A DNA stretch of 64,000 bases from contig NZ_LT635480.1 of NCBI RefSeq assembly GCF_900120375.1, positions 186,001-250,000 on the forward strand, in the 5' to 3' direction. Each line of letters opens with the position of its first letter. The stretch's first letter is position 1. The DNA is from Ndongobacter massiliensis (GTDB lineage: Bacteria > Bacillota > Clostridia > Tissierellales > Peptoniphilaceae). Positions 43,234-53,617 of the stretch are shown piece after piece. The translations under genes were made by a program, and so were the position numbers. The notes below the pieces were generated by a model. It did not search any database. It saw only the letters and a list, made by a program, of their open reading frames with translations, and was not told where the DNA came from.

Positions 43234-44598
43234 ATGAAAGCAGTACTCATTTCCCATGAAAACGACAAGGCAGTCTACACGACCGAGGTTGCCTATGAGA
43301 CCTTTGAACAGGCGGTGGACGCCGTCTACCATCGGACCAAGGCGCGCTATCGCGTGCCGGGATTTCGCAAAGGGCATGCACCGAAGAAGATCATCGAAGC
43401 GAATTACGGCAAGGGCGTTTTTTATGAAGACGCACTGAATGAAGTGCTTCCTGCGGCGATGGACGATGCCGTGAAGGAACTCGGTTTGGAGCCAATTGGG
43501 CGCCCGGATGTGGATGTCAAAGAATTTGAAGAGGGCAAGCCCATCGTTTTTGAGTTGACGACGGAGACGAAGCCGCATCCCGAGATTGGCGACATCAGCA
43601 AAATAGAAGTGACAAAGCAGGAAGCGAAAGTGACAGAGGAACAGGTCGATCAGCGCGTCAATCAGGAGCGCGAGAAGAATTCGGTGCTGCGTCCGGTGGA
43701 ACGGCCGGCGCAGGATGGCGATGAGGCGACCATTGACTTTGAAGGCTTTTTGAACGACAAGCCCTTTAAGGGGGGGAAGGCGGAAAAGCATAAACTGGTG
43801 CTGGGTTCGCACACCTTTATCCCGGGTTTTGAGGAACAACTGATTGGGCACAGCGCGGGAGAAGAATTTGACATTCAGGTGACTTTCCCGGAGGATTATC
43901 AAGCGAAGGAATTGAAGGGCAAAGAGGCCCGTTTCCACATTGTACTGCACACGGTGTCAGAAAAAGAAGTGCCGGAAGCGGATGATGATTTTGCACAGGA
44001 CGTCTCTGAATTTGATACATTGGCGGAATACCGCGATTCCATTCGCGCGGATTTGCAAAAGGCGCTGGATCAGCAAGTCAAGGTTGCTCAGCAGACGGAA
44101 GCCATCGACAAGATCGTCGAGCAGGCGGGCGTCACGGCGCCGGAAGCCATGGTGGAGGAGCAGATCAGCCGCGAGCTGGAAAACATCGCCAACCAAGTGG
44201 CGCAGATGGGCATGAGTTTTGATCAGTATCTGAAATACGCGGGCGGCGACCTGGAAGCCCTGCGCAAGCAGCATCGTCCGCAGGCGGAACGTCAGGTGAA
44301 GGCGGATTTGGTCATGGATGCGTTGGTGGAACAATTTCAGCCTGAAGTGACCGATGAAGAATTGGAAGAAGAGCTGCATCGTATGGCAAGCGTGTATGGC
44401 GCACATGATGCAGATGATTTCATCAAGCGAGTCAAGGAATTAGGAAATGAAGAGCGCGTACGCGACAATGTGAAGGTGCAAAAGGCGTTGGATCGCCTCA
44501 TGGAAACCGTCACGTATGTGGATGCTCCGGAAAAGCCGGAAGAGGAATCGTCGCCGGAGACAAAAAGCGAGGATGCACCGACTGCGGAGGAAAACTAA
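43234..44598 (+). CDS. tig: Trigger factor (ribosome-associated prolyl isomerase chaperone)
   Basis: The 454-residue protein has the three trigger-factor domains. The ribosome-binding N-domain carries the signature GFRKGHAPKK. The FKBP-type PPIase (about 160-245) contains DGDEATIDFEGFLN. A long helical C-domain follows, ending in an acidic tail rich in Glu and Pro. It docks at the exit tunnel via the signature loop. Start ATG behind AAAGGAGAG. It opens the tig-clpP-clpX block, a classic order. Confidence 0.96.
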   Translation: MKAVLISHENDKAVYTTEVAYETFEQAVDAVYHRTKARYRVPGFRKGHAPKKIIEANYGKGVFYEDALNEVLPAAMDDAVKELGLEPIGRPDVDVKEFEEGKPIVFELTTETKPHPEIGDISKIEVTKQEAKVTEEQVDQRVNQEREKNSVLRPVERPAQDGDEATIDFEGFLNDKPFKGGKAEKHKLVLGSHTFIPGFEEQLIGHSAGEEFDIQVTFPEDYQAKELKGKEARFHIVLHTVSEKEVPEADDDFAQDVSEFDTLAEYRDSIRADLQKALDQQVKVAQQTEAIDKIVEQAGVTAPEAMVEEQISRELENIANQVAQMGMSFDQYLKYAGGDLEALRKQHRPQAERQVKADLVMDALVEQFQPEVTDEELEEELHRMASVYGAHDADDFIKRVKELGNEERVRDNVKVQKALDRLMETVTYVDAPEKPEEESSPETKSEDAPTAEEN

Positions 44599-44632
44599 CG
44601 CGTTTTTTCCCAGAAAGAGATAAGGAGGAAGC

Positions 44633-45214
44633 ATGCCACTGGTACCTACAGTGATTGAACAATCCAATCGAGGCGAGCGTGCGTATGATATTTATTCACG
44701 CCTGCTGGAAGAACGGATTATTTTTGTTACCGGTCCGATTGAAACGCAGATGGCGAATCTCGTCGTTGCGCAGCTGCTCTACTTGGAGTCCAAGGATCCG
44801 AGCAAGGACATTCAACTTTATATCAACTCCCCCGGCGGAGAAGTCACGGCAGGGCTTGCCATTTATGACACGATGCAGTACGTCAAATGTGATGTGTCGA
44901 CGATCTGTGTCGGCATGGCGGCGAGCATGGGAGCGATCCTGCTGGTCGCAGGCACACAGGGGAAGCGCTTTGCGCTGCCGAATGCTGAAATTATGATTCA
45001 TCAGCCGTCGGGCGGTGCACAGGGCATGGCCTCGGATATTGAAATTTCAGCAAAGCAGATCGTGAAAACGCGCCAGCGCTTGAATGGCATTCTGGCAGAT
45101 CGCACGGGGCAAACGCTGAAAAAGATCGAGCGCGATACGGAACGCGATCGCTGGCTGGATGCGGAAGAAGCGAAAGAGTACGGCATTATCGACAGTGTCA
45201 TTGCGCGTAAGTAG
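44633..45214 (+). CDS. clpP: ATP-dependent Clp protease proteolytic subunit
   Basis: The 193-residue serine peptidase has the catalytic triad S98 (GMAASMGA), H123 (MIHQPSGG) and D172 (ERDRW). The handle helix and the N-terminal axial loop ([19 protein letters not shown]) are typical. It forms a 14-mer chamber that works with the adjacent ClpX. Start ATG behind AAGGAGGAAG. The clpX start follows after 8 nt. Confidence 0.98.
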   Translation: MPLVPTVIEQSNRGERAYDIYSRLLEERIIFVTGPIETQMANLVVAQLLYLESKDPSKDIQLYINSPGGEVTAGLAIYDTMQYVKCDVSTICVGMAASMGAILLVAGTQGKRFALPNAEIMIHQPSGGAQGMASDIEISAKQIVKTRQRLNGILADRTGQTLKKIERDTERDRWLDAEEAKEYGIIDSVIARK

Positions 45215-45222
45215 GAGACGAA

Positions 45223-46491
45223 ATGGCCAAGTATAAAGAAGAGGACGTTCGCTGTTCCTTTTGCGGCAAAAAAGCGGGAGAAGTGGACCGCATTCTGGCG
45301 GGACCGGGCGTTTACATCTGCAACGAGTGTGTCGAGCTGTGTATGGATATTATGGAAGAAGAACAGCGCGCGCTCGACACGCGAAAAATTGAAGAAGTGC
45401 TGCCCACGCCCATGCAGATCAAGGCGGCGCTGGATGATTACGTCATTGAACAGGAGCAGGCGAAAAAAGTACTCTCCGTGGCAGTGTACAACCACTACAA
45501 ACGCATTTTTCGTAAAGACGAGAGTGATGTTGAGATTCAAAAATCGAATATTTGTCTGCTGGGACCGACCGGGAGTGGCAAGACCCTTCTGGCACAGACC
45601 TTGGCGCGCATTCTCAACGTTCCCTTTGCCATTGCGGACGCGACGACGCTGACGGAAGCCGGCTATGTCGGAGAAGATGTGGAAAACATCGTCCTGAAGC
45701 TGTTGCAAAACGCGGAGTATGATGTGGAACGCGCCGAACGCGGCATCATCTACATCGACGAAATCGATAAAATTACGCGTAAGTCGGAAAACCCGTCCAT
45801 CACCCGGGATGTGTCCGGAGAAGGCGTGCAACAGTCTCTGCTGAAGTTGATCGAAGGAACGGTTGCCAACGTACCGCCGCAGGGTGGGCGCAAGCACCCG
45901 CAACAGGAATATATTCAAGTCGACACGACGGATATTCTGTTCATTGTGGGTGGCGCATTTGACGGTATGGAAGAGATTATCAAGAAGCGGGAAGATAAGA
46001 ACCCCATCGGTTTCGGCACGGAGGTGCGCGATCCGGGCAAAGAGACGCTGGGCGAAACCCTGGCGAAGGTGACGCCGGAAGATCTGATGAAGTACGGTTT
46101 GATTCCGGAGTTTGTCGGGCGTGTGCCGGTCATTGTCACATTGGATGAACTCAGTGTGGCAACGCTTGAACGTATTCTCGTCGAGCCGAAAAACGCGCTG
46201 CTCAAGCAGTATCAAGAGTTGTTCCGTTTGGATGGGGCAGCGCTAAACATCGATGAGGATGCCATTCGTGCCATTGCCGAAAAGAGTTATGCGCGCAAAA
46301 TGGGCGCACGCGGTCTTCGCTCCATCTTGGAGGATCTGCTGTTGGATCCGATGTATGCGCTTCCTGAAAATGATGCCATATCCGAGTGCGTCATTACTCG
46401 GGATGTGGTCGAAGGGACGGCTCCGCCCCGCCTGTTGTCGCGCGAGGTGGCTGCCTCTAAGACAAAGGCGTCGAAAAAAAAGACATCGTAA
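45223..46491 (+). CDS. clpX: ATP-dependent Clp protease ATP-binding subunit ClpX
   Basis: ClpX unfolds substrates and feeds them to ClpP. It has the N-terminal zinc finger (CSFCGKK then CNECVELC), Walker [12 protein letters not shown], Walker [10 protein letters not shown], the GYVG pore loop and an IGF-type ClpP-docking loop in the form NPIGFG. The length is 422 residues with a Lys-rich end. The start is the ATG after a short GGAGACGA. A palindromic terminator follows the stop. Confidence 0.98.
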   Translation: MAKYKEEDVRCSFCGKKAGEVDRILAGPGVYICNECVELCMDIMEEEQRALDTRKIEEVLPTPMQIKAALDDYVIEQEQAKKVLSVAVYNHYKRIFRKDESDVEIQKSNICLLGPTGSGKTLLAQTLARILNVPFAIADATTLTEAGYVGEDVENIVLKLLQNAEYDVERAERGIIYIDEIDKITRKSENPSITRDVSGEGVQQSLLKLIEGTVANVPPQGGRKHPQQEYIQVDTTDILFIVGGAFDGMEEIIKKREDKNPIGFGTEVRDPGKETLGETLAKVTPEDLMKYGLIPEFVGRVPVIVTLDELSVATLERILVEPKNALLKQYQELFRLDGAALNIDEDAIRAIAEKSYARKMGARGLRSILEDLLLDPMYALPENDAISECVITRDVVEGTAPPRLLSREVAASKTKASKKKTS

Positions 46492-46494
46492 CCG

Positions 46495-46520
46495 ACAGCC
46501 GGCATATGCCGGCTGTTTTA
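46495..46520 (+). terminator. Intrinsic terminator after clpX
   Basis: The perfect palindrome ACAGCCGGCATATGCCGGCT... (46495-46516) is followed by TTTTATC. It separates the tig-clpP-clpX transcript from the repeat/hairpin leader of lon. Confidence 0.8.
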
Positions 46521-46537
46521 TCACCTAACCGTGCACA

Positions 46538-46622
46538 GCTACCCGAAGGGCACAAGTACCCGAAGGGCACAAGTACCCGAAGGGCACAAGTACCCAAAGG
46601 GCACAGGTACCCGAAGGGCACA
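46538..46622 (+). repeat. Tandem repeat, five 17-bp units, between clpX and lon
   Basis: Five consecutive 17-bp copies of AGTACCCGAAGGGCACA lie at 46538-46554, 46555-46571, 46572-46588, 46589-46605 and 46606-46622. Units 1, 4 and 5 differ from the core at one or two bases. Each unit contains an ACCC-GAA-GGG mini-hairpin, and the copies lie in the lon leader. The units are not multiples of three, and there are no unique spacers. Confidence 0.95.
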
Positions 46623-46633
46623 GGCGCGGCAGA

Positions 46634-46659
46634 CGTTGAAAGGCCACATCCTTTCAACG
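46634..46659 (+). promoter_or_regulatory. Strong hairpin in the lon leader
   Basis: CGTTGAAAGG (46634-46643) pairs perfectly with CCTTTCAACG (46650-46659) around a CACAT loop. It has no T-run and ends about 10 nt before the lon Shine-Dalgarno, so it looks regulatory or stabilising rather than terminating. Confidence 0.7.
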
Positions 46660-46679
46660 AGAGAAAGAAAGGAGGTCAC

Positions 46680-49190
46680 ATGATCCCTTCCTACTATGAA
46701 ACCAGAAAAAGTGTACGCCCGCTGATTATTGTCAATGACCTGACGTTGTTTCCGGGACAGGTTGCACATTTCGATATTGGCGGATCCGAATCCGTCCATG
46801 CTTTGGAATGGGCGGAACGTGAAAATGGAGAGGTATTGGTCATCACCCTGCGGGCGGATGCGATGATGAAGCAAGGCGGTCCGACGACGGACGACCTGTT
46901 TTCCATGGGGACCATTGCGACCATTCGGCAGTCCTTCCGCATCGGAAACGGACGCATCAAATTGTTGGCAGAAGGACAGCGCCGCGCCCATATCAACGCG
47001 CTCATTCGCCAAGAGCCTTATTATGAAGCGGAAGTTGTCGAGTATCTGTATCATCCGGAAAAAGTCGAAATCGATGACAAGTTTCAAATGATGCTGCGCC
47101 TGACTTCGCAGGCGGCATTAGCGCATCTGCGCAAGCAGGAAACCATTCCCGAAGTGTTTCTGTATGCCCTGGTGAATACGGAAGACCCCGGGCGTTTCAG
47201 TGATGAGATCGCCCCGCAATTGGACTTGCAACAGGATGAGGCAGAGGAACTGCTTACCGAGCTGGATCTCGTGCATCGCGTCGAACGGCTCTATGAAACT
47301 CTACAACTTTTGACGAAGCTTTCTTCGCTGGAAGATGAACTCAACGAGCGGGCAACGGAGCGGATGAATCAGTCGCAAAAAGAGTATATGCTGCGCGAGC
47401 AGATGCAGATTATTCGCGACGAATTAGGGGAAGATCCCTTTGATCCGGATACGATTGAGGCACAGTATCGGGAACGCATTGAAGCGCTTCCGATGCCGGA
47501 CGATTCGAAGAGCGTCGTACTCAAAGAAGTCGAGCGACTGAGTTATTTACCGCCCAGTTCTCCGGAGATCAGCGTGACGCGTGCGTACTTGGATACGGTT
47601 TTGGACTTGCCTTGGGGCGTGTACACGAAAGATTTTTCCGATTTGGAACGCAGTCAGAAAATTCTGGATAAAAGGCACTACGGACTCAAAGAAGTCAAGG
47701 AGCGCATCTTAGAATTTATTGCCGTTCGCAAGCTGCGCGGTGACAGCAAAGGGTCCATTCTCTGTTTGGTCGGGCCGCCGGGCGTCGGAAAGACCTCCGT
47801 TGCGCGTTCGATTGCCGAGGCGTTGAACCGCGAATTTATTTCGATGCGGTTGGGCGGCATGAGCGACGAGTCGGAAATCCGTGGACATCGACGCACCTAC
47901 GTCGGCTCCATGCCCGGGCGGATTATTACGCATATGACAAAGTGCCGCTCGATGAATCCGGTTTTTTTAATGGATGAAATCGACAAAGTGGGCAATGACT
48001 ACCGCGGCGATCCGGCAAGCGCGCTTCTGGAAGTGTTGGATCCGGAGCAAAATCGTGAATTTGCCGATCGATATCTGGAAATTCCTTTTGACCTGTCGCA
48101 AGTGATGTTCGTGACGACCGCGAATACAGTGGACACGATTCCCTCCGCACTGCTCGATCGTTTGGAGATCATTTCCATTTCCGGCTACACTGAGTTTGAA
48201 AAGTACGAGATTGCTCGCAAATATCTCATTCCAAAACAGCGCGAGGCGTGCGGTTTGACGGGCAAGGATTTTGTCCTTCCGGCAGCGGCGCTCAAGGAGA
48301 TCATTCGCAATTATACGCGGGAATCCGGCGTGCGCGAATTGGAGCGGCAGATCGGAACGCTTTGCCGGAAAGTCGCACGCAACATCGTAGAAGGTGGCGG
48401 GACATTCACACTTGGCGTAAAGACCGTACAGTTCTATTTGAAAAAGCCCGTCAATCCGGACGAAAGCCTAGTGGACAAGCCACAGGTCGGCGTGGTTAAC
48501 GGGCTTGCCTGGACGGAGACGGGCGGGGAAATCCTTCAAATTGAAGCCAATATTATGCAAGGACATGGCGGCGTGCAGCTGACGGGATCGCTCGGCAATG
48601 TCATGAAAGAGTCCGCACTGGCGGCAATTTCCTATGTGCGCGCCAATGCGAAGCGCTTCGGCATCGACGAAGCATTTCATGAAAATACGGACATTCACAT
48701 TCATCTGCCAGAAGGCGCCGTTCCCAAAGACGGTCCGTCCGCGGGCATCTCCATGCTTACGGCAGTCGTCTCCGCATTGACGCATCGACCGGTGCGCAAT
48801 GATATTGCCATGACCGGCGAAATGACCCTGACGGGGCGCGTCCTACCGGTGGGCGGCATTAAAGAAAAAATCTTGGCGGCACATCGCTACCGCCTGAAAA
48901 AAGTTTTTTTGCCGAAAGATCCGAGTTCCCCTTTGGCGGAAATTCCATCGGAAGTCATGCATGACATCCGCTTTGTCGAAGTATCGCATGTCGACGAAGT
49001 ATTGGCAAAAGCGCTGCTTGCTCCGGTGGAGGAGAAGCGCCCGATTGTCTTTGCCGCGGAGGAGTCTCCTACAACCATGGGATTCGTAGCGGAACAGCAA
49101 GCGCCGGCCGAGACGGCGCCAACGAATCCGTCGCGCAAATCCACAAAAAGGCATACGCAAATTCCGGCCCCTGTGCGAGGCGTTCAATGA
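46680..49190 (+). CDS. lon: ATP-dependent protease Lon (LonA)
   Basis: The 836-residue protease has an N-terminal substrate-binding domain and an AAA+ domain with [20 protein letters not shown] and arginine-finger region. The protease domain carries the Ser-Lys dyad: S687 in GPSAGISM and K728 in GGIKEK. The start is the ATG behind AAAGGAGG; the frame is open further upstream through the tandem repeat, but that is not expected to be translated. A C-terminal Lys/Thr/Pro-rich tail of about 50 residues follows the protease domain. The stop overlaps the ysxC start (ATGA). Confidence 0.97.
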   Translation: MIPSYYETRKSVRPLIIVNDLTLFPGQVAHFDIGGSESVHALEWAERENGEVLVITLRADAMMKQGGPTTDDLFSMGTIATIRQSFRIGNGRIKLLAEGQRRAHINALIRQEPYYEAEVVEYLYHPEKVEIDDKFQMMLRLTSQAALAHLRKQETIPEVFLYALVNTEDPGRFSDEIAPQLDLQQDEAEELLTELDLVHRVERLYETLQLLTKLSSLEDELNERATERMNQSQKEYMLREQMQIIRDELGEDPFDPDTIEAQYRERIEALPMPDDSKSVVLKEVERLSYLPPSSPEISVTRAYLDTVLDLPWGVYTKDFSDLERSQKILDKRHYGLKEVKERILEFIAVRKLRGDSKGSILCLVGPPGVGKTSVARSIAEALNREFISMRLGGMSDESEIRGHRRTYVGSMPGRIITHMTKCRSMNPVFLMDEIDKVGNDYRGDPASALLEVLDPEQNREFADRYLEIPFDLSQVMFVTTANTVDTIPSALLDRLEIISISGYTEFEKYEIARKYLIPKQREACGLTGKDFVLPAAALKEIIRNYTRESGVRELERQIGTLCRKVARNIVEGGGTFTLGVKTVQFYLKKPVNPDESLVDKPQVGVVNGLAWTETGGEILQIEANIMQGHGGVQLTGSLGNVMKESALAAISYVRANAKRFGIDEAFHENTDIHIHLPEGAVPKDGPSAGISMLTAVVSALTHRPVRNDIAMTGEMTLTGRVLPVGGIKEKILAAHRYRLKKVFLPKDPSSPLAEIPSEVMHDIRFVEVSHVDEVLAKALLAPVEEKRPIVFAAEESPTTMGFVAEQQAPAETAPTNPSRKSTKRHTQIPAPVRGVQ

Positions 49191-49783
49191 ACTTTTCGAA
49201 TGCCGTTTTGGAGGCGATGGCAGTTTCGCCGGAACAATATCCGGAAGCGAATCTACCGGAAATTGCACTTGCCGGGCGCTCCAATGTCGGAAAATCGACG
49301 CTGATCAATCGAGTTTTGCAGCGCAAAAAGCTCGCCTATACGAGCTCCAGTCCGGGAAAGACGCGCACCGTCAATTTTTACACGGTTGGCGCACAGTTTC
49401 GGCTGGTTGACTTGCCGGGCTATGGATTTGCCCGCGCGTCGAAGCAGGCGCAGGCTGCCTGGGCTAAAAGCATCGATACGTATTTGCACACGCGGGAGAA
49501 TCTTTGTGACGTCTTTCTTCTGGTCGATCTGCGGCACCCGCCCACTGCACTCGATCGGCAAATGTATGCGTGGATTACGGAGGCGGGCTTTCCGGGTCAT
49601 GTCATCTGTACCAAGGCGGATAAAGTGCCGCGTACGCGGCAAGCGCGTCACAAAAAAGAAATCGAATGTGCGCTGGGGGCGGCACAGGATCTTCTATTTT
49701 CCTACTCCGGATTGGATCGTCAGGGAATCGATGCGGTGCAGGCGTTGATCGGTAGAATTATCGGCGAGAGGAGCGCGTCGTAG
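49187..49783 (+). CDS. ysxC: Ribosome-biogenesis GTPase YsxC/EngB
   Basis: The 198-residue GTPase helps assemble the 50S subunit. It has G1 GRSNVGKST, G2/Switch region SSSPGKTRTVNFY, G3 DLPGYGFA and G4 TKAD. The start overlaps the lon stop (ATGA), a conserved lon-ysxC linkage. A bidirectional terminator follows. Confidence 0.96.
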   Translation: MNFSNAVLEAMAVSPEQYPEANLPEIALAGRSNVGKSTLINRVLQRKKLAYTSSSPGKTRTVNFYTVGAQFRLVDLPGYGFARASKQAQAAWAKSIDTYLHTRENLCDVFLLVDLRHPPTALDRQMYAWITEAGFPGHVICTKADKVPRTRQARHKKEIECALGAAQDLLFSYSGLDRQGIDAVQALIGRIIGERSAS

Positions 49784-49792
49784 GCGGCGTTC

Positions 49793-49828
49793 CCACGAAA
49801 AAAAAGGGGGCAAGCCCCTTTTTTTCGT
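49793..49828. terminator. Bidirectional terminator between ysxC and the LiaF-like gene
   Basis: AAAAGGGG pairs with CCCCTTTT around a GCAAG-type loop, with A-run on one side and T-run on the other, serving the convergent genes. Confidence 0.9.
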
Positions 49829-49856
49829 ATAAGAGAGAGAAAAGAGAAGATAGATT

Positions 49857-50570
49857 TTACAGAATGCGTAGAACGCCGGCGAAAACGGAACTGTCGACGA
49901 CGAGTGTATGAGCGGCACCTTCCGCAGCGTCAGACTCCGGGTGCTCTTTTTCCGCGTGTGCGTAGCAGTGCTTGCCGTTGACGATGCAATGCCAATCGGC
50001 AGGAATCGCAATTTCCAATTCGCCGAAGCGAATGGAAACGTTCAAATGCGTCTCTTCTTCCAAGGGCCATACATCGCGCAGATCGAGGTGTACGGACGAA
50101 AAATTGCTGCGCACCTCGCCGCCGGAAAAGGTCTTTGAGTGATAGACACGGTGTGCGCTTGTAAACGAGAACGACTCGTCTAATAGATCGCGTTCAACAT
50201 GGCGCACTTGCTGTCCGGCGGGATAAACGCGGCTTTGTTGATTGGAGAAGCGCGGGTCACTGCCGTCCGTTCCGTCAAAATTATTCGGGCGAATGATGAA
50301 GCGCAGACCCAGAAGGATGAGCAGTATGCTCAGGAGAACGGTCCACGCGCTGCCGTTCAATACACCGAGGGTAGTTGCCTGGAGAATGCCGCCGACGGCA
50401 ATGAAACAAAGACCGAACCACTTTGACTTTGCGCGAAAGAGTTGCGCCAAGCCGTAGAGAATCAGCAACACCGGCCAGTAGAGCCGGCAAACGGTCCAAA
50501 AAGACAGGGCGAGCAGTTCACTAGCGAGGAGTGTGCCTCCGAGTAGAATTAATAGCAAACCAAAAAACAT
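49857..50570 (-). CDS. LiaF-like cell-envelope stress protein
   Basis: The 237-residue protein has four N-terminal membrane helices (two LiaI-like hairpins, about 1-90) and a cytoplasmic C-terminal domain of the LiaF type (about 140-237; NFSSVHLDLRDVWPLEEETH and IRFGELEIAIPADW). In Bacillus, LiaF represses the LiaSR envelope-stress two-component system. Here liaS and liaR are not adjacent, so the partner is unknown. It is transcribed opposite to both neighbours. Confidence 0.8.
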   Translation of the reverse strand: MFFGLLLILLGGTLLASELLALSFWTVCRLYWPVLLILYGLAQLFRAKSKWFGLCFIAVGGILQATTLGVLNGSAWTVLLSILLILLGLRFIIRPNNFDGTDGSDPRFSNQQSRVYPAGQQVRHVERDLLDESFSFTSAHRVYHSKTFSGGEVRSNFSSVHLDLRDVWPLEEETHLNVSIRFGELEIAIPADWHCIVNGKHCYAHAEKEHPESDAAEGAAHTLVVDSSVFAGVLRIL

Positions 50571-50677
50571 AGAAAACTCCTTTCGGTTCCTTTCATTTTG
50601 AGTATAGGGCGACTTTGTGTGCTTTTTGTGAAGAATGCGGGAAGGGATATGGTAAAATGGGAAAAAAGGAGGCGGGT

Positions 50678-52171
50678 ATGCAGGAAGTCAGATTACGCTT
50701 TGCGCCCAGTCCCACCGGTTATTTGCACATCGGCGGGCTGCGTACGGCTTTATTCAATTATTTATACGCCCGACATTGTGGCGGCTCTTTCATTTTGCGC
50801 ATTGAAGATACCGATCGGACGCGCTATGTGGAAGGGGCATTGGAAAATTTATTGGCAATTTTGGAATGGGCGGGACTGGAGGCGGATGAAGGACCGCGTC
50901 TCGTGGACGGAAAAATCGTTCAGCGGGGCGATGCCGGACCCTACATTCAATCGCAGCGCGTGGCGGAGGGCTTTTATTCACAAAAAGCGCGGGAACTGGT
51001 GGAGGCAGGCAAAGCCTACTATTGCTTCTGCACACAGGAACGGTTGAATGCGGTACGCGACGCTCAGCGGAAACGTGGGGAAACGCCCCGCTATGACGGC
51101 CATTGCCGGGACTTGTCTTTGGAAGAGGCGGATCGGCGCATTGCTGCCGGGGAAGAATATGTCATTCGTCTGAAGTTGCCGGCCCATCGCGATATCGTTT
51201 TTGACGACGCGATCAAAGGGCGCATTGTCATCAATACGGATGAGTTGGATGATCAGGTGCTCATTAAATCCGATGGCTTCCCGACCTACCATTTTGCGGT
51301 GGTGCTGGACGATCACGCCATGGGCATTACGCATGTGGTACGCGGGGAGGAGTGGATTTCTTCAACGCCGAAACATGTCTATCTTTACGAATGTTTCGGA
51401 TGGGAAGCGCCGACATATGTCCATTTGCCGACCGTATTGGGCGAGGATCACAAAAAGTTGTCCAAGCGAAACGGGGATGTCAGCGTCGGACTTTTTGTCG
51501 AACGCGGCTATTTGAAAGAGGCGTTGCTCAATTATATTGCGCTGCTGGGGTGGTCTCCGGACGGCAATGAAGAGATCTTCAGTCTGGAACAATTGGTGGA
51601 AGCCTTTGATTTTGACCGCGTTTCCAATACCGGCGGCATCTTTGACGTCAAAAAGCTGGATTGGATGAACGGACAGTATATCAAGCGATGTAGCGACGAG
51701 GAATTGGGCGAAAAAATTCGCCCCTATCTGGAAAAGGCAGGACTCATCACCGAAACGGAGGATCCAACGCGCATTGCGCTAGCTGCTTCGATCTACAAGG
51801 ATCGCATGGAACGCCTGGATCAGGCACCGGAATTGATGCGGCGTCTGTTTTGTTCGGCGCGGGAACTGGCGTATGAACCGGATGCCGTGGAAGCGCTATC
51901 GACACCGGAAGCGAGACAGGTGGTGGAACGTTTCTGTGAGAAATTGAAACAGGACGGCTTAACGGAAACCTTCGCCAACGGCGTTGTGAAAGCGATTCAG
52001 AAAGAATCCGGTATTAAGGGCAAGGCATTGTGGTTTCCGATCCGCGCGGCAGTCGTCGGCGTGACCTCGGGGCCGGATTTTGCAAAAACCCTCCGGGTCA
52101 TTGGAGAAGCAGATTTGTGGGCGCGCATGGCCCGGGTAAGGAAAGAACAGTTCTTGGAAATCGACGCGTAG
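50678..52171 (+). CDS. gltX: Glutamyl-tRNA synthetase
   Basis: The 497-residue class I synthetase has the HIGH-type motif SPTGYLHIGGLRTALFN and the KMSKS-like KKLSKRNG. The first in-frame ATG with a ribosome binding site is 50678 (AAGGAGGCGGG); earlier frame lies in the leader. TGG-TAAAAT (50650-50658) looks like an extended -10. It charges tRNA-Glu, and tRNA-Gln too if GatCAB is used. cysS follows after 23 nt. Confidence 0.96.
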   Translation: MQEVRLRFAPSPTGYLHIGGLRTALFNYLYARHCGGSFILRIEDTDRTRYVEGALENLLAILEWAGLEADEGPRLVDGKIVQRGDAGPYIQSQRVAEGFYSQKARELVEAGKAYYCFCTQERLNAVRDAQRKRGETPRYDGHCRDLSLEEADRRIAAGEEYVIRLKLPAHRDIVFDDAIKGRIVINTDELDDQVLIKSDGFPTYHFAVVLDDHAMGITHVVRGEEWISSTPKHVYLYECFGWEAPTYVHLPTVLGEDHKKLSKRNGDVSVGLFVERGYLKEALLNYIALLGWSPDGNEEIFSLEQLVEAFDFDRVSNTGGIFDVKKLDWMNGQYIKRCSDEELGEKIRPYLEKAGLITETEDPTRIALAASIYKDRMERLDQAPELMRRLFCSARELAYEPDAVEALSTPEARQVVERFCEKLKQDGLTETFANGVVKAIQKESGIKGKALWFPIRAAVVGVTSGPDFAKTLRVIGEADLWARMARVRKEQFLEIDA

Positions 52172-52194
52172 AAGAATGCAAATGGAGGGGTGAA

Positions 52195-53616
52195 ATGATT
52201 GTTTATAATACGCTGACTCGAAAAAAAGAAGAGTTGATTCCCATTGAAAAGGGAAAAATTCGGATGTACGTCTGCGGTCCCACGGTGTACGATTACATTC
52301 ACATTGGAAATGCACGTCCCCTGGTGGTCTTTGATACAATGCACCGCCATCTGCTGTCGCAGGGCTATGAAGTCAAATATGTCGTAAACTTCACGGATAT
52401 CGACGACAAAATCATCCGGCGCGCCAACGAAGAAGCGGTGGATTTTCACGAGATTACCGAGAAATATATCGCCGCTTTCAACGAGAACGCGTGCGGCTTG
52501 AATTTGTTGGAGTCAGAAACCATTCACCCACGTGCGACGGAGATGATTCCCGAAATTATCGAGTTTGTGGCGGGGCTGGTAGAAAAAGGTGCCGCGTATG
52601 ATGCAGAGGACGCGGTGTACTTTGATGTTTCCAAAGCGAAAGACTACGGGAAACTGTCGCGCAAAAACATCGAAGATTTACAGGCGGGCGCGCGCATTCA
52701 GGTCAACGAAAAGAAACGCGCGCCGATGGATTTCGCACTTTGGAAAAAACAGAAAGATCCGAGTGAACCCGCATGGGACAGCCCGTGGGGGCCGGGGCGA
52801 CCGGGTTGGCATATTGAGTGTTCAACCATGTCGCAGACGCTGTTGGGAACGACCATCGACGTGCACGCCGGCGGTTCGGATTTGCAGTTTCCGCATCATG
52901 AAAATGAAATTGCGCAGTCGGAAACGCTGCATGAAACGGATTTTGCGCACTACTGGATGCACAACTCCATGATCACCGTTTCGACGGCGGACGGTGAACA
53001 CGAGAAGATGTCAAAGTCCAAGGGCAATTTCTTTACGCTGCGCGATATTGAAAAAGAATTTGATCTGATTTTAGTACGCTTGTGGCTGCTTTCGGCACAC
53101 TATCGTTCGCCGATTGATTTTTCACGTGCGGTCATGGAGCAGACGCGCAATGGCTACCACCGTCTCATCAACGGCAAGAAGCGGATGGAACGGTTGTTGG
53201 CGAATGTTTCCGAGGAGGACATACACGAAGAGGAAAATTCCTTGTTGGAAGCGGTGCAGGGTTGCCGGACGCGTTTTTCCGAGGAATTGGACGATGATCT
53301 GAACACGGCGGATGCGTTGGCGTCGCTGTACGAAGTGGTGCGCCTTGCCAATGCGAATCTCGATGAGCAAAGCTCCCGCAAAGCGGTGGAGACGGTTTAC
53401 CGGCAGTTCAATGAAATGATGAATGTGTTGGGCATTGCCGACCGTTCTGCCGAAGAAAGCCTCGACGAACAGGTGCAGGCTTTGATCGAAGAACGTACAG
53501 AAGCGCGCGCCGCCCGCGATTTTCAACGTGCGGATGAAATTCGGGATCAATTGGCGGATATGGGCATCGAGTTGAAAGACACGCCGACCGGCGTCGTGTG
53601 GTCAAGAAAGGCGTAA
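52195..53616 (+). CDS. cysS: Cysteinyl-tRNA synthetase
   Basis: The 473-residue class I enzyme has the zinc ligands in MYVCGPTVYDYIHIGN, GWHIECSTM and HHENE, the HIGH motif (HIGN) and KMSKSKGN. The C-terminal anticodon domain is complete. The start is the ATG 8 nt behind GGAGGGG; the longer frame overlaps gltX. In many Bacillota mrnC sits between cysS and rlmB; here rlmB follows directly, so Mini-III is not in this block. Confidence 0.97.
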   Translation: MIVYNTLTRKKEELIPIEKGKIRMYVCGPTVYDYIHIGNARPLVVFDTMHRHLLSQGYEVKYVVNFTDIDDKIIRRANEEAVDFHEITEKYIAAFNENACGLNLLESETIHPRATEMIPEIIEFVAGLVEKGAAYDAEDAVYFDVSKAKDYGKLSRKNIEDLQAGARIQVNEKKRAPMDFALWKKQKDPSEPAWDSPWGPGRPGWHIECSTMSQTLLGTTIDVHAGGSDLQFPHHENEIAQSETLHETDFAHYWMHNSMITVSTADGEHEKMSKSKGNFFTLRDIEKEFDLILVRLWLLSAHYRSPIDFSRAVMEQTRNGYHRLINGKKRMERLLANVSEEDIHEEENSLLEAVQGCRTRFSEELDDDLNTADALASLYEVVRLANANLDEQSSRKAVETVYRQFNEMMNVLGIADRSAEESLDEQVQALIEERTEARAARDFQRADEIRDQLADMGIELKDTPTGVVWSRKA

Positions 53617-53617
53617 T

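Noticed and set aside
46538-46622. Possible CRISPR array
   Set aside because: The 17-bp units are directly adjacent, with no spacers of unique sequence, and no cas genes are nearby. It is a plain tandem repeat.
46506-46679. N-terminal extension of Lon through the repeat region
   Set aside because: The frame is open, but the ATG at 46680 has an ideal AAAGGAGG and gives the normal LonA N-terminus; the repeat peptide has no family match.
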